This document shows positions 1 to 10,000 of a DNA stretch of 64,000 nt, one piece after another. Origin of the DNA: Aricia agestis (Eukaryota > Arthropoda > Insecta > Lepidoptera > Lycaenidae); the NCBI RefSeq assembly GCF_905147365.1, contig NC_056409.1:18791001-18855000 (forward strand), written 5' to 3'. The position numbers and the translations under genes were made by a program. The first letter of the stretch is position 1, and every line of letters starts with the position of its first letter. The notes under the pieces were generated by a model. That model was given only the letters and a program-made list of their open reading frames with translations. It searched no databases and had not been told where the DNA came from.

Positions 1-3000
1 TGAACAGGAATTTCGGCTTCCTATGGATGAGTGAGTTAATTTCATTGAAATTTCGTGTATATTGAAAAAGTTTTACACGAGTTAATAATTGAACATAAAT
101 CTTTCGACGTATAGATAAAAATAATAAATATTGATACTTTATTGCTTCAAAATACAATAATAAAACGCAAGGAAAATTATAAATTAATTACTTCTTCCAT
201 TAGTTATATCATATTATGCTTTTACCCACAAGTAACCCACTTCTTATCTAACGATATTTTAATGGTGAATACTGTGTGTGTTATAAACAATAGGTAAAAT
301 ATTGTTTTTTCTCGTTGCAGCTGTCGGTGCCTCTAATTTGGCATGCTCTGAAGTATATGCTGGCCCTAACGCCTTTTCTGAACCCGAGTCCCTCGCGATT
401 ATAAATTACGTCCTAGCTCTTCAGCAGCAAGGCACTTTACTGTACTATGTGGCTTTTCACTCCTACTCCCAGATGTTCTTAGTCCCTTACAGTCATGTCG
501 GTGGCTCACAAGTTTTAGAAGCTCCAAATTATGGTGACATGGTAAGTTTTGTTATGTCAAGTTTTTCACTTTAAAACTGAGAAATACTTTGACGAAATTA
601 TTTAATTATAGTAAAGGCGAATGCCCAAAAATGTATGGTCCAAAAACCCGTAATCGATTGAAACCATTTATATGTGGCATAGTAGACTACATATACTGTA
701 TCCCAAATACAATGTCCTTTTTGGATTAAACAATCACCGAGTACTTTAAAAACGATCGTAACTAATTGACTTTCCTTATAGGAATCTATATGATTTTCAG
801 GACGACGCGATGCTACAAACGATAGTGTGGCGATCAGTATGTAGTAAAAACATTTTTAATACAGATGTACAGTGTTGCAATTATGTATTTATGAATTTAA
901 TGTTTAAATATTTATCACTTTTATATCTGACAGTATAGAATGTTAGTTTGGTATCGAAAATAATCTGTATACATTAAGTACTGTTTTCTAGGATTATTAA
1001 GTACACGATATCGGTTATATGATCGTTTTTTTATAGTATACTGTCGCCTATGGACACTCGCAACATTAGAAGAGCTACGTTGCCGACCTTTGAAGGGTTG
1101 CAGGTCGTATTGAAAATATAGTGACAGTTTATTTCAGAGTTTTACAGGGGGCAGCAGAAAGTTACGCAAAAAACGCACGGTGGAAGACTGCCACTCATCA
1201 AAGTGATGAGGATGGTATATTTTTCGCGTGGAGCGATGGCGAAAAGTTGCAGGAGGTATATGATTCAGAACAATTCCTTAGAGCACTCCCCGTGATACAA
1301 CCGATAGAGGATGTAGAGTGAGCCACTTGTGATTTAGTTTATTCTTAAAATATTAATATATTTTAAGAATAAACTAAATATTATTATTTGACATACTATT
1401 TTAAGGTTCCGTACCCAAAGGGTAAAAACGGGACACTATTACTGAGACTTCGATGTCTATCTGTCTGTCTGTTTGTCTCCAGGCTCTTACTCAAGAACCG
1501 CTATAGCTAGACTTCTGAAATCTTTACAGATTGTGTACTCGTATATCTGATGCCGCTGTAACAACAGATACTAAAAACTAAATAAAATTAAGATTCAAGG
1601 GAGGCTCCCATGCAACAAAAGTGATTTTTTGCCCTATTTGGCTCCTAATCTACATAATATTAATATTATATACATACACATGATTTTTTATTAAATCCTC
1701 AATTATGTGTGTACTTTAATATTTAATCGCAAAATTAAAATAAAATAAATAATTAAACCCACACAAAAAACAATTTTTCCCTACTTTCACTCTATTACGG
1801 TACGGAACCCTTCGTGCGCGAGTCCGACTCGCACTTGGCCGATTTTTTCCTATTTAATTGTACATTATTGTCTATCAACATCGCTTTCACAAGAAAGATC
1901 ACAAAAACAAAGGAAATAGCTAGTTGATCCGAAGTAGATACCACACTGTGTATCTCAGATTTATTTTTTCAAATTATCGGTTTCGGTTATGGTTTAGAAA
2001 ATAATGAATTGCATATTTTCAATCTACTATTTATGCTCTACTTTGCTGTACATAAATTATTGTTTTGGATTTGAAAATATTATGCAATTTTTTCATGTAA
2101 AACTTTTATTTTCAGTTTGAAATTGCTATTAAGAGTGCAGAAAAACTTGAACAGCGGCATCATACTGAATATACAGTAGGGACATCAGTTGATATCTTAT
2201 GTAAGTATTACGAGTATATTGTATAACAAAATTACGTTGACACTTGACAACAACCTTGTTGTGGAGAAATTCGCTTATCGCTTTGGAGCCGTAACATTTT
2301 TAGCGATGAAACTGTCTTATTAAGTAGATGTATCTACTTAACAAGACAGTTTCATCGCTTGAGAATAATTATCTTTATCGGACAAATAGACAAACATATT
2401 TTCGGATTTATAATATTGATATATCCGACAGAAGTCAGAACTCGCAGCATATTAAAGCCCGTCACAGACTTAAGCTACAATATATACTAGTCAAAACAAA
2501 ATAAGGGCCACCACGTTTTTTAAGTGCCCTCAAGAATTTATGCGATTACAGGATAAATTAATGAATAAATTAGATATATTAATTAATTTTAAATTAATTA
2601 ATCTTAAATTAATGAAAAAAAAAGATTAAAAAAATATTTTAAAACATCTTATACCGAAAAATCAAATATTGAGGGAAAATTATAGAGAAAGAAATAACTG
2701 AATAACTAAAAAAATAAAAAGGTGTTCAATTTTTTTTTTTTTTTTTAATATCTGGTATGGCCTCCTCGTTTTCTAATGCACTCTTGCAGTCTTGTAGGTA
2801 CACTCTCCACAAGGTGAACAATTGTTTCTTGCGGAATTTCTTCCCAGCTTCTTTTCAGCACGTCGATCAGCTGTCTCTCATTGTGGACGGGTTGGTCAGT
2901 GCTTCGGACCTTTCGTTTTAAGATGTCCCACATGTGCTCGATGGGATTCAGGTCCGGACTGTTCGCAGGCCAGGGCAAGACCTGTATACCGGCGGACTCT

Positions 3001-5706
3001 AGGGCTTCCCTGGTGGCTCCAGCTGTGTGTGCGCGAGCATTGTCGTGCATTAGGTGGAATCCTGCGCCAACTCTGTGTGCATATGGGGCCACGTGGGGTC
3101 CTATGACCTCCTCGATGTATCGCTGAGCCGCTATCTTTGCACTTGACAGAAATAGGACGACTCTATGTAATAATTACTTACTCAAAGGTTAGAAATATCA
3201 AAATTAACTGATAATTAACATTAAAGATTATGGTCATCAGAAGTGAGGGTAGTTAAATAAAAAATATATAGACGATAGAATATGTTTATTGTCGGTCCAA
3301 GGCCCTACCACTGGTTCAGTGACCTTCCCACCGAGAAGAACCAGCAAGAAACTCGGTGGGTCTAAATATTCTTTTCAACAGTATAAATTACAATACAAAA
3401 CACAGTACACACAACAATCAAGTCACTAACAATAATAGCAAAGGCATAACCAATAATCAAATAACATTTAAGTAATATTATCCACCTAATAAACATAAAG
3501 CAACACAAATACAATAAAATATGGCGGATAATAATTACAATAGAAAAGTACTTAACTCACTGTTCAGCCGTCTCCAGGTCACCAGGGAAAGTGACCCAAT
3601 TACGACTTTCTATGGCTTATATATCCCGGGTTTGGCTTTGACCAGGGGATATTTCCATCTATTGGCTAAACCCATTGACCAATCAATAATAAGTCAATAT
3701 TATATCTTGTATGATATTTTAATTATTAAATATTATTTTAATTTGACCGGAAATATTCCCTTTATCCAATCAGCCAACCATAACATTTCTATTGGATAAT
3801 ACAATGTGTGAGCCCTCAAAACGTTTTATTTCTCATTTAAGTATTTATGTTCGAAATATCCTAGATATTTCGAACAATACATTTATAACATATCTTTAAT
3901 TGAAACAATATTATAAATAACAACTTCTAACTGAAATAAACATTAGGTGTCGATAATTAGATAAATAAGTATCTAAATGAACCAAAACTTCCTTATGTAA
4001 TTGATTGTACTGTCGGTTCTTGGTGGAAATTCATGTTGTACACTAATAAAACACACTTTTCTTGCACTTTTTCCACTATATTAAGATATTATTATAACTT
4101 TTAACAAATAACACGACCGGTTTCGAAATTATTCATCATCAGGTGTAAGTTTAACGTCGGTACTTTTAAAAAATTAAATATTATCAAAACAAACATATAA
4201 TATCTTAATATAGTGGAAAAAGTGCAAGAAAAGTGTGTTTTATTAGTGTACAAAACTTCCTTATCATGTCTCACAGATAATAATCATTTTTATCTACTTC
4301 GAGGTGCATATTTCACAGATAACAAATACTTTCATCTTCTTCGAGGTACAGCTAAATAACCTAGTTATTTGCCACATTTTTGATAACCTTACTTTTCAAA
4401 TTATTGTAATTTCTTTATTCCTTTGTTTAATTGTTACTATTATAATCTCAATTCTATATTCTTATTTCATTTTCTAACACACTCGTCAGTGAACAATACT
4501 CTGCTCCAATCACTCATATTCCATACGAGATGCCGCCTGGCAAACGATAATCGGTTTGCCCGATGAGCACTCGTTAAGGGAATTCGTACTAATTGTCTTC
4601 TGGAGAACTGCTGGTCCTCGTGTAACCGATTTCTAATCGTTTGGTCACTGACGCTGGTTCCCGTCGCCTGCCGCAGACGGTTTTGTATAGAGCGGGCTGT
4701 GCTGGCGCGCTCTCTACGGGCCGTCAAGCGCACGTAGCCGTCCTCCTGTGCGGTGGTTGCTCTTACTCTACCAGATCCCCGTCTTCTGGTTAGTGCCCCA
4801 GTCTCTTGAAATCGATTCCAAGCATTTTGAATCGCTCGCCGAGAAAAACCGAGCTGTAACGCCACAGAACGCTGTGAATGGCCTTCTTGCAGTAATGTTA
4901 CGGCCCTAGATACGGTTGCTAAGTCCATATGTCGTCGAATTAGCTGCATGATGTCCTCAAAATGATAATTAATTAAGGCACTAGTAAAACAAAACTTTAA
5001 CTGCCCCTGACGAAATCTTTATTTGAAATGAGTTTAAAATCTGTCTTAAAATCAGGTAGAGTCATGTGGTTACAATAAAGTGTCCAAAACTATCCATTTC
5101 AAAAAAATATCCAAGTGGGGTACTTAAGAAATCTTTGCTAACACGTGTGCTAACACAATCATAAACCGTCAGCCACTTAAACAATGCATTAAAAGAAAGT
5201 AATCGCTTCCAACAACAAAAAAGACGCGTGGCCCTTATTTTGTTTTGACTAGTATATATTAATATATTTATAGCTAGACATATTTTCTATACTAAATCCA
5301 CATGCCACAGAATTATATATTATAGCTGAGTGTGTGGTCACGCGAAATTAGTATAGAAAGTATATATTAATATGCTGAGCTATAAATATATTAATATATA
5401 TTATAGCTAAGTCTGTGACGGGCTTAATTTGAAATTATTTCAGATCCTGTCTCTGGCTCCAGTTTCGATTGGGTAAAAGGAGTTGCAGGTGTGCCCATAG
5501 TATATTTGATCGAGCTTCGTGATGTAGGAGAATATGGCTTCCTTCTTCCACCAAGTCTAATAATTCCTAACAACCAAGAAATTGTGGATGCGCTTGTTGA
5601 AATGGATCGCGTCACGAGAGAACTGCATTACTATCATAGCTCAGGAAGTATTGTGAAGATTAGTTTTGGGTTACTCTCAGTTGTTATGTTAAAATATTTC
5701 CTTTAA
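1..5706 (+). CDS. Zinc carboxypeptidase A-like (M14), 3' part of gene
   Basis: This is the downstream part of an M14 metallocarboxypeptidase, which removes C-terminal residues from peptides. Four exons are visible: 1-30 (partial), 321-541, 2116-2200 and 5444-5706, all bounded by GT-AG and joining in frame to about 198 residues. Exon 1 carries the end of the NRN substrate-binding segment (NRNFGFLW). Exon 2 carries FHSYSQ, whose His is the third zinc ligand. The join of exons 3 and 4 creates the Tyr of YPVSGSSFDW (Tyr248 equivalent in bovine CPA). Exon 4 has IELRD with the catalytic Glu270 equivalent. The position matching residue 255 is Phe, which suggests preference for hydrophobic C-terminal residues (inference). 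The protein ends in a hydrophobic tail after SSGS, as in GPI- or membrane-anchored proteins. The signal peptide, propeptide and HxxE zinc site lie off the left edge. The next gene is a same-strand paralogue 1 kb downstream with identical intron phases. Confidence 0.93.
1046..1110. repeat. Fragment of dispersed retroposon in CP1 intron
   Basis: This matches, with substitutions, the 'tggacactcgcagcatcaga' core of the longer copies at 15351, 24278 and 25441. It is a truncated relic inside the 541-2116 intron of the first carboxypeptidase. Confidence 0.6.
1139..1321 (+). other. Small unexplained open frame within CP1 intron
   Basis: This is an open frame of about 60 codons between a good acceptor (tttatttcag, ending about 1138) and a stop overlapping a donor-like gagtgagc near 1318. 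The peptide is acidic and protein-like (for example FAWSDGEKLQEVYDSEQFL) and matches no domain I recognise. It does not fit carboxypeptidase structure, and the flanking exons already join in frame without it. It may be a fragment of a transposon gene, a captured exon or chance. The ATG-like start at 1121 lies upstream of the acceptor and is not a strong initiator. Confidence 0.25.
1332..1379. repeat. Perfect inverted repeat (22-bp arms, 4-nt loop)
   Basis: The two 22-bp arms are exact reverse complements around the loop TAAT. AT-rich hairpin inside the CP1 intron. Origin unknown; it could be the core of a decayed MITE. Confidence 0.85.
1404..1850 (+). repeat. Dispersed lepidopteran repeat, 'ggttccgtacc' family
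   Basis: It starts at ggttccgtaccc and ends at gagtccgactcgcacttggc. Both ends recur elsewhere in the window: 8590-9202, 13110-13915, and reversed at 63905-64000. The middle is AT-rich and degenerate. Element class is not clear from sequence alone; no coding capacity is visible. Confidence 0.7.
2302..2359. repeat. Near-perfect hairpin in CP1 intron
   Basis: Arms of about 27 bp (agcgatgaaactgtctt... and its reverse complement) are separated by a few bases, with one or two mismatches. Probably a small MITE core. Confidence 0.8.
3165..4480. repeat. Repeat DNA inserted in the Tc1 transposase
   Basis: This stretch breaks the transposase frame. It holds a short segment (about 3293-3375, 'gaagaaccagcaagaaactc') of a type I recognise as common in Lepidoptera, AT-rich sequence with a chance 92-codon frame at 3521, and the inverted-repeat element at 4003-4252. 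Confidence 0.6.
4003..4252. mobile_element. MITE of the 'ggaaattcatgtt' family
   Basis: The 51-bp inverted arms at 4038-4088 and 4201-4251 are near identical. The centre contains cgaccggtttcgaaa and catcatcaggtg. Relatives occur at 60903-61090 and, reversed, at 32160-32310. All share 'tggtggaaattcatgtt' just outside the arms. A 13-bp direct repeat, aaaacttccttat, occurs near 3985 and 4253. Confidence 0.75.
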
Positions 5707-6703
5707 TTTTTTAAAATAAAAAGTTATGAAGATTCTTAATTTTTATTGGTCATATTTTTTGTCACACAATACCTGTCTTATCAATTAGGAAGTTAGGAAC
5801 AATGTATGTGCCACAATTAATATAAACAGTTAAAATTACTTTGCAAATAAGTACCAATACAAAAACCTAATATTATTTTAAAATGTCGAATAGAGAAAAA
5901 TATAGTTATTTTCGAAGTCGGTTAAAAATAAGTTTTAAAATATATTTTCGGCTGTATGAAAAGAAATAAAAAACGACATACTCTAATCTAACAGCGATTA
6001 GCTCTAACAAGCCGCATCTGTTACATGACCGATCTAGATGGAGGCGGTCAGGAGAGTGGCACTTCTGTGTATTATCTCGATCTACTTATCTCGAACACAT
6101 ATCACGATGTCTGAAGACTTACCACAATGTAATCTCGTGTATCGTTGATACTTTTCTCTACTTGGACGGTCTCGATTTACTGGGTTGGGTGGGCGTTAAA
6201 ATCGTAAGTATGTATATTACGATGATGTTTCGGCGCGTATCCAAAACCAGTATCACTTGGGAGACAACTGTTTCACAGCTAAGCCATCCTCTTAGAATTA
6301 CCTGAATCCTTCGATCGTAGATTCTTGGAAATCTATTGTTATTCTATTGTGTCTCGCTCACCGGTGTGCTTATGGGGCTTGATGGGTTAATACCGTTTTA
6401 ACTGTGGCCGAATTACAAATAATTAACTCAAAAATACTTTGGCGTCCTGAGTACAATATAATAGTAAATCTGAAAATAGATTTAAGAAGTTAACTCTTCA
6501 TTATTGAAAGAAGAGTGTACATCGTCCGTAGAATTATGCTGGAAAATAATAATAATATTTAGTAAGCAATAAACCGGTATCTATTGATAAATTAATCTAG
6601 CCATTTATGAAATCAATAATACATTTATTGCTCTATTAAGATAGCTGTTACACATAGATAGTTTGTTAACATTAATTCAGTCCAATTCGAGTATCCTGTG
6701 ACA
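5707..6703. other. Intergenic region between the carboxypeptidases
   Basis: It holds the CP1 polyadenylation signal and a repeat fragment near 6300-6400 ('gcttatggggcttga') that recurs at 57880-57965. I see no TATA box for gene 2. An insect-type initiator (ttcagtcc, about 6676-6683) lies about 25 bp before its ATG. No other gene is visible. Confidence 0.5.
5715..5720 (+). promoter_or_regulatory. Polyadenylation signal of CP1
   Basis: AATAAA nine bases after the stop codon. Its position fits 3' end formation for the carboxypeptidase gene that ends at 5706. Confidence 0.6.
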
Positions 6704-9700
6704 ATGTATGTTAACATTGTATTATGTTTGTTATTATTTGGCTACACCAACGGACAAAGGAGCTATGAAAATTACAAAGTGTACAAAGTTCTACCCACTA
6801 CGGACAAGCATGTGCAGATGTTAACGGATTTGCAAAAAGAATATGATTTTTGGTCTGAGGTGGTGTCTATTGGAAGTGATATTAGAGTTCTCGTATCTCC
6901 AGAAAAAGACGAGGAGTTTATTAAATATACCGCTGGGGTAGGATTGAATGCAACTGTCGGAATATCAAATGTACAGGAGTAAGTTCTTATTTTATGGCAT
7001 TAAAAATACAAATTCAAAAAAAATATCGAAAGCTAAGATGATAGGAACATAATGAGGGATCTTTAAAACTGTTTCCTTTGTTCTCAGTTTAATAAATGCT
7101 CAAATGCAGCCTACAGTAGGAAGGAGTACTTCACTTGGTTCTTTCAACTGGGAACAATATCATTCATTGGCAACAATACACGCTTGGTTAGATGAATTGC
7201 AGACTATGTATCCAGGGATTGTAACCACTGTCAACGTGGGCTCTTCATATGAAGGAAGACAAATCAAAGGAGTTATTATCGATTTCAAATCGGGCCAGAG
7301 AGGTGATAATCCATTAATTGGAATGATCGAAGGTGGTATTCACGCGAGGGAGTGGATCTCACCGGCCACAGTGACATGGATTATAAAGGAGTTTTTGACT
7401 AGCACCGACCCTGATGTTCGGTTTATGGCGGAAACGTTTGTTTGGCATATTATCCCCGTGATAAATCCTGATGGTTATTCTTACACCTTTGACGGAGTAA
7501 GTATTTTGTATACGTAGGTTCCGAAATGGCTTGATAGATATTTAGCTCAAATTGTATAATTGATTTTAAAAGTTCAAGTTCAAAAGTTCAAACATTTTTA
7601 TTTGCAACCAAGTAGGTTCTTGGCGGAAAAATTATGTTAAACACTGATAAAACACAATATGCGTGCCCTTTGTTATGCAATTTTTATTAATTACTGATAC
7701 ACTTACTTGATATTAAGCAATTTTTTATCAATTTTAACGAAATGGGTGAGTGGTTTCGATACTAATAAACATGAAATTTTGTAGGATCGCATGTGGAGAA
7801 AAAACAGAAATCCCAATCACTACACGAATTGCTCTTCAAACAATGATTTGAGCAACGGCATTGATCTGAACAGAAACTTCAATTACTTATGGATGAGTAA
7901 GTTTTGAATAATTTAAATTAATTTATTATTCTCAACAAAAACACTCTATTGCTAAGTACTCACATACGGTTTTGCTCGATAGTTTTACTCCGAATCGAAG
8001 GAAATGACATAATTGACATATTTAATTCTATCGAGCCGGCTGGAAGCGAGCCTTCGAGTTGTCAGTTTTGCGGTCCACACGGTGGTTATTGCTCGATTTG
8101 GAGTAAAGCTATCGAGCAAAACCGTATGTGAGTACTTAGCATTTTAGTTCTATCGGGGAAAGGAAATCTATCACCAATATTATTTTGATGGACATTTTAC
8201 ACCTATGCTAATGTAAAATTGATTTACGTCATTATTTCATGACATGACTCAAACCTGTTTGAGAATTTCAAATCTTTACGCTCAAACACAAAATTCTTCG
8301 AACTTAACCTTTGCAGCTGTTGGAGCAAGTTTAAATCCTTGTGATCAGACGTTCGCTGGTGCATCAGCAGCATCAGAACCGGAAGCTCAGGCCATTCAAA
8401 ACTATGTCCTAAGTCTGAAGCGCGCTGGCAACCTGATTTATTACATCGCTTTCCACTCCTACTCTCAGATGGTGCTCATTCCGTACAGCCACCTGTCTGG
8501 TCAGAATGTACTGCAAGTACCCAACTATGCAGAATTGGTAAGCGCGCTTCACTATCACTACATATTATAATAAAACAAAGTCGCTTTTTAGGGTTCGTCA
8601 TATCTGTTAGTCTCTCCGTCCATAATATGTCACAGCCACATTTCTCCGAAACTATAAGAGCTATACTATTGAAGCTTGGTAGGTAGATGTAATCTGCGAA
8701 CCGCATTAAGATTTTGATACAAAAATGGAAAAAATATTAAAAAATTTCCCCATTGGTACAACTGAAACAAAAAAAAATTTTTCATCTAACATACTATGCG
8801 TGTGGGGCATGTGGGCACCTATCTATGGATAGGTCTTCAAAAATCATATTGATGATTTTAATGTCATTTTTTTCTAACCTTTTGCGTTTTTAAATTAGTT
8901 TGCGAGAGAGACTCTTCCAAAGTCCATTCCATTCCAGTTCCATTGGTAAAATGTGTGTTCCCTCTATTTTCTTAAGTAGGGGCATGATAAATAAAAAAAA
9001 TATATAATGTACATTACTTTAAAAACTACCAACGAAAATTGGTTTGAACGAGATTTAGCAAGTAGTTTTTTATACGTCATTAAAAAGTAAACCTTGAACT
9101 GAAATATAAAAATAAATCAAAAACCTTTTAATTTCATAAAATTGACCTTTTTGCTGCTGCGAAACCCTTCATGGGCAAGTCTAACTCGCACTTGTTCGGG
9201 ATTTAATGAATCTCAATACTAAATTTAAACAAAATTGGTTCAGCGATTTCGACATGAATAGGTAAATGACAAACAAGCAGACACACTTTTTCATTTACAA
9301 TATTAGTATGGATTGTATGTTTTATAGTATAAGACATGAATAGGTAACGGACAAACAAGCAGACACACTTTTTCATTTATAATATTAGTATGGATTGTAT
9401 GTTTTATAGTCCTACTAATCCTACTAATATTATAAAGGCGAAAGTTTGTTTGGATGTATGCATATGTGGATGTATGGATGTTTGTTACTCTTTCACGCAA
9501 AAACCACTGAACGGATTTTAATGAAACTTTACAATAATATAGCTTATACATCAGAATAACACATAGGCTACAATACTAACCGACTTTCAAAATGGGGGAG
9601 GTGTTATGTTCGTTTTCTTATATTCAACGATTACTTCGCCGTTTGTTAACCGATTTTCAAAATTTTTCTTTTGGTATATAGGGTATCATCCCAATTTAGT

Positions 9701-9969
9701 ATTATATTCACATAAGTGGTGATCTGATGAAGGATCCATAAGTAATCGAGGGAATTCCTCAAAACTTATAGGGAAACATGTGGTGACTTCGGTTTCGTGA
9801 GAAGTATTCTAAGCATATGCTACCAACAAGTAAGATTTTGCATCGAGATATACCTGGTATACCGTAGTTCGGAAGGTGCTGAGAGAACTCCTGATTCTTT
9901 ATAGATACAAGTTTGGGAGTTTCGGCGTTGTTTTAAGAACAGAAAGCATATGCTACTATGCAAATTAAA

Positions 9970-10000
<31 letters not shown>

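Larger units (their letters stand above)
2745..4949 (-). pseudogene. Tc1-like transposase, split and incomplete
   Basis: The N-terminal part (4949 down to about 4485) has the paired helix-turn-helix: LQEGHSQRSVALQLGFSRRA, then RRRGSGRVRATT, continuing to VLFTDE, which carries the middle Asp of the DDE/D triad. The C-terminal part (about 3170 down to 2745) resumes near VVLFLSSAKIAAQRYIEE and includes LMHDNARAHTA and NSPDLNPIEHMWDILK, the latter with the final acidic residue region. About 1.3 kb of repeat DNA separates the parts, and roughly 50-60 central residues appear to be missing. As it stands it cannot make a full transposase. Confidence 0.9.
2487..5252 (-). mobile_element. Tc1/mariner-type DNA transposon, defective
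   Basis: Terminal inverted repeats of about 25 bp begin ctagtcaaaacaaaataagg at both ends and are flanked by TA. A transposase is encoded on the minus strand but is broken in the middle by unrelated repeat DNA (about 3170-4480). The element sits inside an older MITE in the intron before the last CP1 exon. Confidence 0.9.
2456..5424. mobile_element. PIF/Harbinger-type MITE, split by a Tc1 insertion
   Basis: The outer ends are inverted: agcccgtcacagactta at 2456 and its complement ending at 5424. Both are flanked by TAA (2453-2455 and 5425-5427), the TWA target duplication typical of PIF/Harbinger. Without the Tc1 element at 2487-5252, the MITE would be only about 0.2 kb. It ends 19 bp before the last exon of carboxypeptidase 1, so it supplies the region where the branch point should lie. 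Confidence 0.75.

Noticed and set aside
2822..3126. Plus-strand frames of 81-94 codons
   Set aside because: Antisense to the Tc1 transposase C-terminal part.
9971..10000. CRISPR or coding repeat
   Set aside because: A plain (TCA)n microsatellite in an intron.
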